From Pseudo-nitzschia pungens (Eukaryota > Bacillariophyta > Bacillariophyceae > Bacillariales > Bacillariaceae): 64,000 bases of DNA. The stretch spans positions 1,294,501-1,358,500 of the forward strand of contig CM074760.1 in assembly GCA_037355855.1 (NCBI GenBank). The letters run 5' to 3'. The position numbers and the translations under genes were made by a program. Shown one piece after another: positions 11,229 through 22,892 of the stretch. The notes beneath the pieces were generated by a model. The model saw nothing but the letters and a program-made list of their open reading frames with translations, did no database searches and had not been told where the DNA came from. Within the stretch, counting starts at the first letter, position 1. The number at the start of each line of letters is the position of its first letter.

Positions 11229-12566
11229 CTACCCCTTGCGGGCCCACCATCCATGATTATCCCATCCCTTCTTCTTGTGGTAATCGGATAAGTGTGAATA
11301 GGCAGATTGGGCTTCGTTTTCGGTGTATGACCCTATTTGGTTCTTCGGCAAGCCCGACTTCTTCGTCTGGTGGTTTTCGCTGCGGGGTTTCTTCGCTTCC
11401 GGCTCCCCGTCCTCCGATCTGTCCGGTTTCTCCTGTTGTGCTGTGGCGAGCAACGTCTCGTAGCGAGCTTTCGATAGATCTGTTGCTGCTTGGAGGCGCC
11501 CATCTCCAACGACCAAGAGAGATCGAATAGAAACAATAACGGATTCGATATCGTTCACGGCGTTCCATCCCTCCTTGGTCAAGAGTTCCATGCACAGGGC
11601 ACCATTCATAACGAAACCTGTCTGACGTTTGAATCTGGGCTTTACGACACGAACAAATGGAGGTTCGAATGGGTACTGGTCCGGGAATTTCATTTCGAGC
11701 TCAATGTGATCGATTCCAACCACCAGCATGTCCTTTGCCAGATTCGAATCTGGGTCAAACTGAAATAGTTTGATTGTCCAATTTTTCATGCAATCTTCTG
11801 CTTTGGGAGCTATGGAGAAGCCAGCTTCTTCGGTGTCTTGGTTCATGATTCGGTAGAGATCTTGGGCAAGCCGCCGTTTGCTTCCACTCGTCTCCTGCTG
11901 TGCCCGCAGGGACATGCTCACGGCAGCCCGGGATGGTTCTCGCCACTTCTTGCGAGGGGCTGCTTCCGAAGATGCGGTTGCCGAAGCAGCAACGACAGAA
12001 ACACTTTCTTCCTCAACGATGCGTGCCGGGGAAGTCGAGGAAGAAGTTCCATTCATGTTGTTGTTGTTGCTGCTGCTGTTGTTCGAAGTGCCGTAGGTGT
12101 TATCGGTCATTAAAAAGCCACTAAAGGCTGCACCCTCGTCGTCTTCGTATTCGTACTCCGATTCGTCGTCCTCGCAACTCTGGTCATCGTTGTTGATGTT
12201 TTCCATGTCGGAGTCCACAGATTTGGCGTTTTCCGCAACGTCTTCCACTTGTGAGGAATCCTCGGCCACAAGCGCCTTTTCGCTTTTGTTGTTTTTGCCA
12301 TCGCTGCTAGCAGCCGTGTTGTCCTCCACCGGGATGTGATCGGGAGCGCCGTTGTTGCCAGCATCTCTAGAAGATGATTGAGTTTCTGGATTGGCAGCGT
12401 GGGCTCCGGTTGCTGCCGTGATCACTCCGAGGGATTGCGCATCGTCGTCTACGCTCGAAGCACCGGCTGCGAGGGGCTGAGGTAATCCGGACGTGTCAAC
12501 CACCGATACATTGCGTGCGGCTGCTTGTGCCATCGGCGATCGTGAATCCTTTTGTGGAGTGCTCAT
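11229..12566 (-). CDS. Ubiquitin-conjugating enzyme E2, UBE2Q type
   Basis: This E2 accepts activated ubiquitin on a cysteine and passes it to substrates with E3 ligases. The 445-aa protein has a long disordered acidic N-terminus (about residues 1-215, with Asp/Glu and Asn/Ser runs) and then a UBC fold from about residue 225. The active-site cysteine is probably C325 in NGALCMELLTKEGW, a segment diagnostic of UBE2Q1/Q2-type enzymes. It is preceded by the FPDQYPFEPPFVRVVKP strand-loop. The C-terminus has a lysine-rich basic patch (residues about 390-415) and ends in an aromatic GWDNHGWWARKG. It is a single exon starting at the first ATG. The Asn run is encoded by (TTG)n-type trinucleotide repeats. 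Family assignment is firm, but the exact substrate is unknown. Confidence 0.93.
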   Translation of the reverse strand: MSTPQKDSRSPMAQAAARNVSVVDTSGLPQPLAAGASSVDDDAQSLGVITAATGAHAANPETQSSSRDAGNNGAPDHIPVEDNTAASSDGKNNKSEKALVAEDSSQVEDVAENAKSVDSDMENINNDDQSCEDDESEYEYEDDEGAAFSGFLMTDNTYGTSNNSSSNNNNMNGTSSSTSPARIVEEESVSVVAASATASSEAAPRKKWREPSRAAVSMSLRAQQETSGSKRRLAQDLYRIMNQDTEEAGFSIAPKAEDCMKNWTIKLFQFDPDSNLAKDMLVVGIDHIELEMKFPDQYPFEPPFVRVVKPRFKRQTGFVMNGALCMELLTKEGWNAVNDIESVIVSIRSLLVVGDGRLQAATDLSKARYETLLATAQQEKPDRSEDGEPEAKKPRSENHQTKKSGLPKNQIGSYTENEAQSAYSHLSDYHKKKGWDNHGWWARKG

Positions 12567-14304
12567 GATTGCTCAATTGCTCAAATGGTTTGTATGTGGA
12601 ATGAAGGTTTCCAAATCTGTGGGCCAGGGTGGAGAAGGGGAAGACTCAGATGGATCTTGATCGAACGATGGAAATGGAAATGCACGCAACGGGGAGAGAT
12701 GACACGATAATCTTACCATTGGGTGGGGTGGCCATAATTACGGTAATACTCCTACCGTAATCTTACGGTACCGTACATAAAAAGGTGCGAAAATAGGTCT
12801 TACGCTTACTTCCGCACTTTGCTGACCCTCGTTTCAGAATTTTGGCTTTGCGGCAGACGTACGGTATCAAAAACAGTAAACAGTACATAAGGTGTCGTAG
12901 AGAACAACGTTTGTTGATTGTAAATTGTAAATAGCGAAGAGTTCAAAATCCTTCGTGGAACGAAACCTTATTTTTTTGAGAAAGTTGTTTGTTAAAAATA
13001 AAAACATCTCGTAAAACATATCGGATTGGTTCAAACTGCTCTCGACCGTTTGTTGGTAAGGAATGCGGTCCGGTTTCTTCTGCTAAGATACCGTAATTAA
13101 GATTTACCGTAGTTTTTGATTTGAGATTGAATAAGGTTACTCGTACGAACTTCGTAACAAGAATGACGGTGAGGTCGCAACTGAGGTAGCAACCGAGGTC
13201 GCAACCGAGAACAGCATCATTAAAAACCGTCTGCTTCATTTCTGTAGAATCGATAGTCTTTTTTTGAGATTTTGAGATGATGTGTCTGCACATCTGAGAA
13301 ACCTCTGGATGATCAGTACGTGTAGCATGATTACTGACATTACTATTTTTTAAAAAGAGCAAGTTCTTTCTGATGAGAGCGATGCATCTTGGTTGTTCAT
13401 ACTACTAGTAGGCCTAGTACTACTAGAAGTCGGCTGCACTGGTGGAGCAGTTCTTGGGGCCATGAATGGATACAACAAACAACAACAAGAATATCAGCAG
13501 CAAATCAAGAGAGCATGTGTCTGCTTTTGGAGGACAGAGTGCAAACCTCCTATTACTTCTCTTGAATATTATTTATGGATGAAAGAAGCTGGATTTTTAG
13601 TTTAGATTGGAGTACTAGTGCTGGTGCATAAAATAGGCTAAGTAAGAAACTAGTAGTAGTACCAGCATTGAATAGAGCCATTTAACAGAGTCTACTAGAA
13701 TGCAGCCCCAGAAGAAGCATCATGCAAACAGGAGGAGCAGACCAGGAGGATTTGCTCTTCTTGCTCTTATTAGGGAAGAAATAGGAAGCAAGCAGCCAGG
13801 AAGGATGCAATCGTAGTAAGGTTACGTGTACTGTAAGTAATTCGTATTTGTATTTGCTGACTCTCAGCTATTCCACAGAGAGGAAGGATTTTTGTTCTTT
13901 CTTCCAGTCAGTCGAACAAAGAAGGTTGTGACTACTACTAGTAATTGTTGTACCGTACCTTCGCTTCTGACGTCTTCCCCTTACGGGTGGAGGGAGCTCC
14001 GGCCGTTTTCGTTCGCTTTGCTTCCACCGAAAACTCGAAACCCAAAATTGGGCATAATTCCGTCCCAAATGGTCTTCTTTTCGTTTTCGGTCGTCATCGC
14101 GGCATTGCGAAAGCTATATATTTTAATTACGGTACGTACTGTAATTTAAAAAAAGACGACGTCAAGGGTTCCCCTCATCTATTAAGAGTGCCAACACGGG
14201 TGATGGAATACCGAAGCGACAATCAGTAATAATACAGTAAGATTACTTCGTAATAATCTAGAAACTAGATAATACCATTGTTGAATCCCAGCTGCGAAGG
14301 AACC
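12567..14304. other. Intergenic between divergent E2 and thioesterase genes
   Basis: This 1.7-kb segment should hold both promoters. It contains dense TACCGTA / GTAATCTTAC-like elements at about 12735-12780, a thrice-repeated GAGGTCGCAAC/GAGGTAGCAAC unit at about 13170-13210, and ACTAGT tracts near 13400-13430. No gene is supported. Confidence 0.45.
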
Positions 14305-15033
14305 ATGGCTCCGGAGGCCGACACGACCGAAAACGACCACTCGGATTGCATCAACCCTCACGAAGCCAATGGCAACCATCCCCCTCTTCCGGATTGGGTT
14401 CGAGCCGGCTGCGCCGATTGGGGAGAACTCCTGAAAGTGGCGGAATGGCGAGACGACGGCGGGGAGTACCGGGGCGGCAACGGCTGGAAGGGCAGTGACC
14501 TGGTGCACGACCGGAACTCGCCCGTTCGCGTGCTGGACTATTACGTCCGCTACGGCCCGGGCATCGCTGTCGCACGGGGGGACGACGAACGAACCGCGAC
14601 GACGGTCTACAAGAATTTTTCCCGGGGAGGCGTCGGGACAACGCTGACGGGGATCGTCCACTTTACGAAACGAGCCGAGAGCCACAAGGGCTACTGCCAC
14701 GGGGGCAGCATGTGCAGCATCATGGACGACGTCATTGGCTGGGTCGGATTCCTGGTGACGGGAGACTGCGTTCCGTGGAGCGGATACACCGTCCAGGTCA
14801 ATTCCAAACTCCAGAAGCCAGTTCGGGTGGATTCGGTGTTGATGGTGCGGGCCGAGATCACCAGCGTCGAGCGGCGCAAGGTGTCGATCGAGGCCGTCAT
14901 CTCGGATCCGAGCGAACGGCGATCGGTACCGGCGGGTCACCGGGATCCCTCCGTCCACGCAACCGCATCGGGCCTCGTGGTGGTCAACCGAGGCGTTCTT
15001 TGCGAAGAGCGGCAACCTCGAACGCTCGGCTGA
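14305..15033 (+). CDS. Hotdog-fold thioesterase (THEM4/PaaI-like)
   Basis: The protein is predicted to hydrolyse acyl-CoA or a related thioester. The longer open frame starts at a TTG, so I take the ATG at 14305, which gives 242 aa. The hotdog domain lies in the C-terminal half: the conserved helix is CHGGSMCSIMDDVIGW, with the family's HGG and an acidic residue one turn later. It is followed by the strand VQVNSKLQKPVRVDSVLMVRAEI. The N-terminal ~100 residues are hydrophilic and unassigned. No clear transit peptide is visible, so location is open. The gene is GC-rich compared with its flanks and converges on the minus-strand gene at 15718-16605. Confidence 0.8.
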   Translation: MAPEADTTENDHSDCINPHEANGNHPPLPDWVRAGCADWGELLKVAEWRDDGGEYRGGNGWKGSDLVHDRNSPVRVLDYYVRYGPGIAVARGDDERTATTVYKNFSRGGVGTTLTGIVHFTKRAESHKGYCHGGSMCSIMDDVIGWVGFLVTGDCVPWSGYTVQVNSKLQKPVRVDSVLMVRAEITSVERRKVSIEAVISDPSERRSVPAGHRDPSVHATASGLVVVNRGVLCEERQPRTLG

Positions 15034-15717
15034 GACGAAGAAGACAGAACAAATCACGACAACCATGACCGGCGTGCGGCAACGGTCGAAGGGATCGTTT
15101 GGGGGGTCGAGTCGATTCGATCCGATTCGATTCGATCGTCCCGTTCCGCGTACCAGATTCGGGAAGGAGGATGATTGATAACGAACGACTGTGTTCGGTT
15201 TGGACCAACCATTTGTCCGACCATGCGTCAAAATCAGTCGCCAACAAGGGAGGATGTGGAGTGCCACCGTTTCAACCGTATCGGACAAGTCTCGAATTCT
15301 ACCTGGGGTCGCAGCAGCCGTCATTTGCACCCCGGTTGCCTTTCAAATGAATTGTGTAGATGTGGTCGCTGGCATACTCGCTGAATTCCTTATCAATCTA
15401 AGAGATCATAGTTGGAGGATAACCAAAAGGCTAATATATTTATCGACGCGTTTTGTATTGTACAATATGGAGATCTAAAGTTGTTTTCGCTATTCCTACA
15501 GCACTGATAAACATTGTTGTGTGAAGGCCGATTCAGTGCTTAATTTGTGGAGTGGGTCCGCTCGCTTTCGCAAATGGACAGGCCGGAACATTGGATTGGA
15601 TTGAAATGGATTGGATTTTAAATTCGTCTGCGTTTTCCAAACAGCTCGTCTGACACATTATAAAATCCCTGCTTCTAATGCTTCTTATCTACCTTGTTCT
15701 ATCGCACACACGAACTG
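15034..15717. other. Intergenic between convergent genes
   Basis: Only a GATTC-type short repeat (about 15110-15145) and AT-rich sequence are visible. It presumably holds the 3' ends of both flanking genes. Confidence 0.45.
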
Positions 15718-16605
15718 CTAATTGTCGTCGTCGTTGTCGTCGTCGTAATAATCTTCGTCCAGCAAACTCGCCTTCTCGACATTCGCGTGCCTGTTTCCCA
15801 TCTTCGACATATCGATGGCGTTTCGGTCTGATCGATCGCCCTTGTTGAAGTTTTCCGAATTTGCGGCCAGCATGGACATGTAAGTCGCGTAAAAGGCGAG
15901 AGGATTGGCCGTCGAAACGGTCAGCGCCGCAAACCAGGGCAGCATCATGAGCATCTGCTTGCGGCCTCGGCCCTTCACGTACTCCATCAACGGATTCAGC
16001 AATTCTTTCAGTTCTTGTTCTCTGTCTAGATCGTATTTGTTTGCATACTTTATGACTTGTTTGCTAATGGTGTTGCAGAGCCGTTCCGGAACCTCCGAAG
16101 ACGCCGGCCATTCTTCCCCCGCCAGCGCCAACAATGCCGTCAGTTGGGCATACGAAATTTCCGGGGCTTTGATTTCGGTCTCGTCTGCGTCAACATGGTT
16201 GCCACCGGAATGCTCATCGTTGTCATCGAAGATTTGTTCGCCTTTGACACCTCCCTCGTGCTTGATCACAAAGTATTGGGAGTAATCTTCCTCGTCTATG
16301 GCTTTCAGAACTGTTTCTGCGGGGAAAATGCTGGACTCTCGGATCATTGTATACAACAAGGAATTCTCGATCCAGCTTTCGAATCCCGCTTCGGGATAGT
16401 TGAATGTTTTGGCATTCACCCTCTGGGATTCCACGGCTATAGCCTCCGATCCCTGAACCGGTTTGGTGCGCTCCTGCGAGAATTTGCTGTTCTTGTTGTT
16501 GTTGCGTCGTCGACGAAACGTGGAGTTGGAACCGGAGCCACCCCTCGTGCTCGTTGTTCCGCTACCGGACGTCGCCTGGCTCCGCTTCAAAAACAAACGT
16601 GGCAT
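15718..16605 (-). CDS. Hypothetical protein with one or two membrane segments and an acidic tail
   Basis: This 295-aa, single-exon protein is not recognised. The first ~60 residues are basic and rich in Ser/Gly/Asn (RRRRNNNKNSK), which is compatible with a mitochondrial or disordered leader. A central helical region follows (residues about 70-210) with a conserved-looking QLTALLALAGEEWP stretch. A hydrophobic segment near residues 220-245 (LMMLPWFAALTVSTANPLAF) then precedes a very acidic C-terminus, DEDYYDDDNDDDN, encoded by a GTC/GTT repeat on the plus strand. The coherent composition over the full length supports a real gene. Function is unknown. Confidence 0.65.
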   Translation of the reverse strand: MPRLFLKRSQATSGSGTTSTRGGSGSNSTFRRRRNNNKNSKFSQERTKPVQGSEAIAVESQRVNAKTFNYPEAGFESWIENSLLYTMIRESSIFPAETVLKAIDEEDYSQYFVIKHEGGVKGEQIFDDNDEHSGGNHVDADETEIKAPEISYAQLTALLALAGEEWPASSEVPERLCNTISKQVIKYANKYDLDREQELKELLNPLMEYVKGRGRKQMLMMLPWFAALTVSTANPLAFYATYMSMLAANSENFNKGDRSDRNAIDMSKMGNRHANVEKASLLDEDYYDDDNDDDN

Positions 16606-18396
16606 GTTACCGGACGAAGTGCGACGGAATTGGCTCTCAGTGCTTGGTTGTTGGTTCTTCTAGGTTGCTTGTGTTGTTGTCGGGTCTGGTAATCTTAATG
16701 CTATCACCGGTATGGTGCGTCTAGATCAACAAGGTCATCAATATGATCCCAATATGGAACATGCACAATGCACAATTTTCCTTCCTGCGTTGGGTATTAT
16801 TGCACTTGATGAGGCCTAATTCGGTACTTTCTCTAGCAATAATTAAGGTTACTGCTTCTTGACCTTGTTGAACCTTGACGTTTGAAGTAATTCTTGCACC
16901 ACAATCGAACTTGGATCTGCCAGTTACATGTAGTTCAGGGACGTTCAGCTGCTAAGCATCGATGTTACCAAACGTTTCACGATTCACCATGTACTAATAT
17001 TACTACCATGAGGTTCTTGATTTTCAACAGGAGGGAGTGCAGCATGGTGATGACATAATTGGTTTGCCAATGTGATCCTCTGACAAGATCAAGAATAAAA
17101 GTTTTACAGTATGGATCATTTCAGCCAATACAAGGGCTGAACCCCAACAATATGAAGAATGTGCTTACTTGCTAATAATACTATAATCAGAGTGTTTACT
17201 ATACTACTACTAGTAGTAATTACTTTTTATGCCGATAGGGAAGAAGGTGTAGTATGTTAGTCAGCAAGCTGAGTAGTGGAGAAATCTAGTACCTGCAACC
17301 ACATGATACTACCATTAGAGTCTCAAAATGGTCGTGTAGAGCTCGCTGGAGAAGAATGTCGTCTTGGCTGGGTTGCCTATAAGTACTACTAGTACTAGTA
17401 CTCATGATAAATTTTACTAACAAGATGGCACAGCCTTGTTGCTTGATATCATGCACTCACCGTACTTCTTGTTTTATTGGTACAGCTTTCAATCAATAAA
17501 AATGGGAAGAATGTTGCTGAAGACATGATATTGCAACATCCAACCTCATCTCGTCATTCTTCCATTTACGTTCCTCCCTCGTACCGGTAGTATTACCTCA
17601 CTGCGTTCCAACGGACATCTTGTCAATATTGCAAACCTCTGATTCCAACAATTCTCAAAAATGCTAGTTTCAAAAACAAGGTTTTACTCCGTAATAAGTA
17701 ACAATCCTAATAACAAAAATGATAGGTAGGTAGCCTTCCCGTACGTGTCCGAATTCTGTCGATACTTTTTTGTAGATGACTACTACTTCGTAAAAGCTAG
17801 CTCGTAAAGTCAAGGGGCATAATAAAACCGTTCCGAATGAGTTAGTATTATTTGTAACTGCTATGACAGAAGATGCCTCAGAAGATGGTGTAGAGATTTC
17901 TTTTCTAAAGAACAGGGTATGTGGTACGGTATGAGTGCGTGCGTACTTATTGTCCGGTGGTCGCTTAGAAATAATGAGTAGACGTACGGTAAGGTTTACC
18001 TAGAACGTAGTAAGTAGTGAGATGACAGAAGCAAATGTCAGGGCTGGCACGGGTACCAGTAGGTAATTGTACGGGTACAGCTACCTTACTACTAGGCGTA
18101 CGGCATCCAACAGGATCTGCTACAAGATTCTTGGTTCTGTTTCCGAATACGTGTAGGATCTTTCATTCGGCACTCGAGTAATCTTACCGGTGCGTACGGT
18201 ACAAAAGTTGTACTGTAGAAGAAGAAATTGCGAAAATGCATTCGGGATGTAAGATGGATTGAACTTGACTTTTCTTCCGTCATTCTTATTTCTGGACTAC
18301 TTGTAAGAAAAATCACCATATCAGCAAAAGCAGTATTGACTACTGAGGTTGATTGGTTGCTTGAAAGTAAGAAAAGTTGAATAGTTTTACATAACG
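16606..18396. other. Intergenic, 1.8 kb
   Basis: No credible gene was found. There are ACTAGT tracts at about 17205-17220 and 17385-17400, and GTACGGTA/GTAAGGTT elements close to the pyruvate kinase start (17930-18200). Confidence 0.45.
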
Positions 18397-20422
18397 ATGT
18401 TAACTTCGATTCCAAGAAAAGCAAGCGCCTCGCTGGTGCAACGCTCCTCTTTGCAGCGTCTAGTTCCAGCGCAAACGGCCATCGGCACTCGTTCATATTC
18501 TGCAGAACCAAAGCCTTTGATTCCCGAATTATTGCGTCTGAAGAAAGCACCAAAGACTGGGACCATGACCAAAATCGTCTGCACGATCGGACCGTCCACA
18601 GACACGCCGGAAAAGATGTCTGAACTTCTGAAGAATGGAATGCACGTAGCTCGACTGAATTTTTCGCACGCAGGGGCAGATTACACGTATCCCGAAACCC
18701 TGTTCAAGATGTTGCGCGAAGCGAAGGGCAACCACGAGTCTATGGCGGTAGAAACCTCGTCTGGGGCGATGCCAAACAACTTACGTGCTATCCTAGTCGA
18801 TACAAAGGGTCCAGGTAAGTTACTTTCACGCGAAACTTGCATCGTGTTCGCGTCACTCTCGATTTCGGCTCACAAATGCATTTTTGTGTGCCTGTGAAAG
18901 AAATCCGGACTGGAATTTTGCCGGGAGACAAAGAAGTCAGTAATATTGAAGTGGATGCGAAGGTCATTTTGACAATTGAGGACGTTAGCGGGGAGCCTGT
19001 TCCCGAGGACGGTGACACTGACCGAAAAATTAACATTGATTACCAATCAATTTGTAAAACTGTTTCGGTCGGAAAAATGGTCTTACTGGACGATGGATTG
19101 ATCGCATTAGAAGTAATGGAGATAGACCCGAACGGAAAGTTTATCGTTTGCAAAGCTTTGAATGGCGGGCCCATCAAAAAGAACAAAGGAGTCAATTTGC
19201 CGGGGATGGAATTGGATTTACCAGCCCTGACAGAAAAGGACAAGAGAGACCTAAAATGGGCATGTGAGATGGGTGCAGACTACATTGCTGCCAGTTTCAT
19301 TCGAACTGGTGCCAACGTTCGCTCAGTTATCGCTTACTTGAATCGGTGCATTGCGTCAATGCCAGCATATCATGGATTTACCCGAGTTCGGCCGTTGGTC
19401 ATTTCCAAGATTGAAAACAAAGAAGGCGTTGACAATTTCGATGAAATTTTGAAAGAATCTGATGGGATTATGGTAGCTCGTGGAGGTAGGAACGATTGTA
19501 TACAAATTGATCTGAAGTCGTCTACTTTACCGAACCGAGTTGAGTTTTGTGATTGGAACGTCATCTCTTACATCATTTTCTATGTACTTTATCTCCGCTA
19601 AGATCTCGGCGTGGAGATTCCTTACAGCACAGTATTTGCAGCACAAAAGATGATGGTGTCAAAGTGCAACGAAGTCGGTAAACCAGTCATTGTCGCGACC
19701 CAGATGCTTGATAGCATGATTCGAAATCCACGCCCAACACGTGCCGAAGTAACGGATGTTGGCACTGCTGTATTGGATGGAACAGACACTGTCATGCTTA
19801 GTGGAGAAACTGCAGCGGGGGCATACCCAATTGATGCGCTCAAATCTATGGCAAGTATCTTGGTGGAAGCGGATCATATTTTGACCAAAGAAGGGAAAAT
19901 GAGTTGGAACCAGGCCCTCCATGAGTCTCTAACACCACAGGAGCAAGAGATGGATGGCGTCGCCGCTTCATGCGTCAAAGCAGCGAGTGTCATGAATGTG
20001 TCAAAAATCATCATGGTTAGCAGAGAAGGGAAATTTGCCAAAGCTGTAAGTGACCATGCGAAATGAAAGGTGATGAGAATGCAAGGACCATCCTAACTCT
20101 ACTTTCTTTCTTGTTCTACAAGGTTGCTCGACACAAACCACATGTTCCCGTCTTGGCCTTTTGTACGGATCCACAAGTTGCAAGGCGATTGCAACTTCAC
20201 CGTGCAATAACCCCTATCATGCTTCAAACTACGTTACCAGGAACGGACGAGCAAATCACAAGTACAGGTCTTTTGCGTCAGGAAGCGATTGAGACAGCGG
20301 TTGAAATGGGTTTTGTAGCGAAAGGAGACCGGGTGATCGTCGTGGATCAAACATTGGGAAAATCCTCACACTTGTACGAGGTAGCAAACAACATGAAGGT
20401 CGTAACTCTCACCGGTGTTTAG
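18397..20422 (+). CDS. Pyruvate kinase, mitochondrial
   Basis: The enzyme converts phosphoenolpyruvate and ADP to pyruvate and ATP. Four exons were assembled: 18397-18814, 18901-19485, 19603-20045 and 20123-20422, with introns of 86, 117 and 77 bp, all GT-AG. The total is 581 aa. The splices restore DTKGP|EIRTG, MVARG|DLGVEIP and EGKFAKA|VARHKP. Landmarks are TIGPSTDTPEKMSELLKNG, VARLNFSHAG, the catalytic lysine segment ISKIENKEG, the metal-binding MVARGDLGVEIP, ATQMLDSM and MLSGETAAGAYP. The N-terminus is basic and lacks acidic residues (RKASASLVQRSSLQRLV...GTRSYSAE), a typical mitochondrial presequence. Diatoms are known to run lower glycolysis in mitochondria, which fits. The start is the first ATG of the first exon. 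Confidence 0.96.
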
Positions 20423-22259
20423 TCACGAGTTTCACCGACATGCACTTTTTGAATCATTTTTCCGACTCTATCAAAATCTATTGATGAGATCCAGGGTGTT
20501 TCTATGTTTTGTGTTCATTCTTTGTGAGTATGTCGCGATTTTATCATCGCGTCTGCAGAGTAATTCTCTTTCTTGCTTTCAGGCCAAACACAGAAGGATT
20601 GGTATTACTGTAATTGGTAAATTTGATTTAATATCGTTTTGATTTTCATCACAGATGATGAAGAAAATTATCGAAATTTCGTTGACCATCTAGCTATCAC
20701 CATCAAATCAAAGCGTCGCATTTTATAACTCTATATCGAAACATATTTTCTGTTCAGCCCAGTTGAACCTGTGCTTCAATCTTTATCTGATTACGACTTC
20801 TGAAACGTCTCCTCCATTTTTGAGTGCGAGAAATGCGAAGCAGTTAACAATGATAGGAATCTGCTTTGCCTAATTCCCGGGCGCCGTCTCGTCTGGCCAG
20901 CAACTACCGGTCTAAGGTCTCGTGTTGCTAGTTGACCAACCCTCCTAGGACGAGCTATGGGACCTGCGGTTCTATGTATAGGTATACTAACTATTACACA
21001 TAGGTTGGCAGGCTAACAAAGCTGCTAGAGAGAAAGTGTGATCGCATATGCGATTGCATGTAGCTGAAGAAAAAAATGGCCTGCAACCTTGTATCAGTAA
21101 TAGATGACTTTAGACTCATTCAAAACCTCATTTTTATTGTATTTTCTTGTTTAAAACACTATGGACCATAATGCAGGTATTTAAAATGAAGATTAGAATT
21201 GATTGAGTTATTACTATCTGAAGTTAAGGTATTTTAACTAGTGTTTGTAAGTTAAAAACAAATAGAAAAATGACTTTACGAGACAGGTTTTGTTAGTTGT
21301 GCCACGCATACCGCGTAATCTTACCGTACGGTAGGTAATTTTTTTTTCCAGATTAGAACGAAGTTTTTGTACTGTAGCGCGAATCGTGGCACACCCCTCT
21401 CTATTATGTCTATTATGACCCCTGACCGTACTACGGTGTCCAAGCAAGAATCTTGTCCGTTCGCTTTTGCCGTACGAGCACGAAGATTAGTACGTACGAT
21501 ACGAACTGCTTTGATGCCTTTTAGTTGAACGAAATACGGTAAGAGTAAGCCTTACCGTAGTTTCCGTTCTTTTTTTTTTTTAGTGTAAGACTAAAAGGCA
21601 CGAATTTTAGTATTGTTGCAAGTAAGATTACAGCACACTGTAACTTACTTCGCATTCGATACATGCAGTTAAGGTTACTATTATGGCTGATGCAATTATT
21701 CCATCCTAATGCAATTAAGGAGTTTCGTCAATTTTGCACACAATAATAAAATTTTAATTCTCACAACGTACCGTAGAAATATAGTTTTAAAATATCATTG
21801 TGTCTACAGAAAAATGGGCATGATCTTACGATAGCGATTATGCATTTGAAGGGGCATATGATAAGTTATATTTAAATAATCATTCCAAAGTTTACGGTTA
21901 TAACGTTGACCTTATTATATTAAAGCCCGAAGAGAAGAAGTATGAGTATCCTGTTAGTCGGATTTGCAGTTTGGACAGCGAGGCTGTACGAGAAACTTTA
22001 TCGTATCGCGAGTGCTAGGTACGAGTACATGTACGTACATGTAAGACCTTAACTTGCTTCTTGGTTGAGATATTTTTGAGATACGCTCCGGAATCACATT
22101 CCCTTTGAAGCATCGTTTACGAAAGACACCATCATCCCAAAGAAGAAGTGTCCTGTCAATATCAGTCGGTACATACTGGTACCGAAAGGAAAGTGAATCA
22201 ACGCGTCAGGTGTTCGCTTTTCGCTCTGTATCGGGGTTCGGCTGTACAGTAGTGCATCG
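20423..22259. other. Intergenic, 1.8 kb, with a GC-rich structured patch
   Basis: Most of the segment is AT-rich. A GC-rich island at about 20870-21020 contains inverted segments (AGCAAC with GTTGCT, CTATGT with ACATAG) and may be a structured RNA or an old repeat. I could not identify it. A palindromic TACCGTACGGTA lies near 21320. Confidence 0.4.
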
Positions 22260-22892
22260 ATGGCATCGTACAAGACCTCGCAAAAGCAAAGATCCCCGAC
22301 AACGGGAGATTCGGGAAGACTACAAAATGGAGACTCGAAGAACGGCGAACTTTATATAAGTTCTTCACGTAAATTCTTTCTGGATAGAACGAATTGTGAT
22401 ATGAAATGGCAACGAGCAAATATGGTCGTTGGTGCACTAGTAGTCAAATCCAACCCATATTTACAAGCCAAGGAAGACTTGAGACCAATGTATAAAGACG
22501 ACGAAGGTGCATCAAAAGAGACATTTGAAGAAGCTCTTCAGGCGTGGCAAGACTTCAACCTTCGAAAATCCTTCACGAAAGCATGCGACGATGTGACTGC
22601 GTCCGACTGCTGTTGCGGATTCACTCAGAACGATAATGAAGCTACGATCAGAAATTACGTATCTTTGCTAAACGATGGATGGGCTAAATACGCGAACAAC
22701 AAACTAAAAACACGAGGATTCAAGGTCGACACATTCCTTTGGAGTTGGCAGAATCTTGCAGGAAAGGCGAGTTCCAATATAATGCTCATACGTTTCTTTG
22801 TATTGTCGACTTACAACTTCCGCCGAGCCTCAAAAGCGGGTAGCCTGGATTTGGATGCCATGCTACAACACGACTCGTCAAGTTGTAGTTAG
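22260..22892 (+). CDS. Hypothetical protein, unknown family, copy 2 (paralogue of 8396-8923)
   Basis: This 210-aa protein is homologous by eye to the minus-strand product at 8396-8923. Matching blocks in order are MKW then MVVGAL (about residues 48-60), AWQDFNLRKSFTKAC (about 94-108), CCCGF (about 116), IRNYVSLLNDGWAKYANN (about 129-146), and RGFKVDTFLWSWQNLAGKA followed by IMLIRFF. It has a longer N-terminal tail and a different C-terminal tail from copy 1. No membrane segment, signal peptide or known catalytic motif is visible. Conserved cysteines and tryptophans suggest a structural or ligand-binding domain. The two copies lie 13 kb apart in opposite orientation, which argues against a recent tandem duplication. 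Confidence 0.75.
   Translation: MASYKTSQKQRSPTTGDSGRLQNGDSKNGELYISSSRKFFLDRTNCDMKWQRANMVVGALVVKSNPYLQAKEDLRPMYKDDEGASKETFEEALQAWQDFNLRKSFTKACDDVTASDCCCGFTQNDNEATIRNYVSLLNDGWAKYANNKLKTRGFKVDTFLWSWQNLAGKASSNIMLIRFFVLSTYNFRRASKAGSLDLDAMLQHDSSSCS

Noticed and set aside
12943..13362. 139-codon minus-strand frame upstream of the E2 gene
   Set aside because: The composition is low-information and includes translated GAGGTCGCAAC repeats and GTAAGATTAC elements. Probably not coding.
14182..15330. 382-codon minus-strand open frame over the thioesterase gene
   Set aside because: It is antisense to conserved hotdog motifs on the plus strand. GC-rich codon use leaves the reverse strand open by chance.
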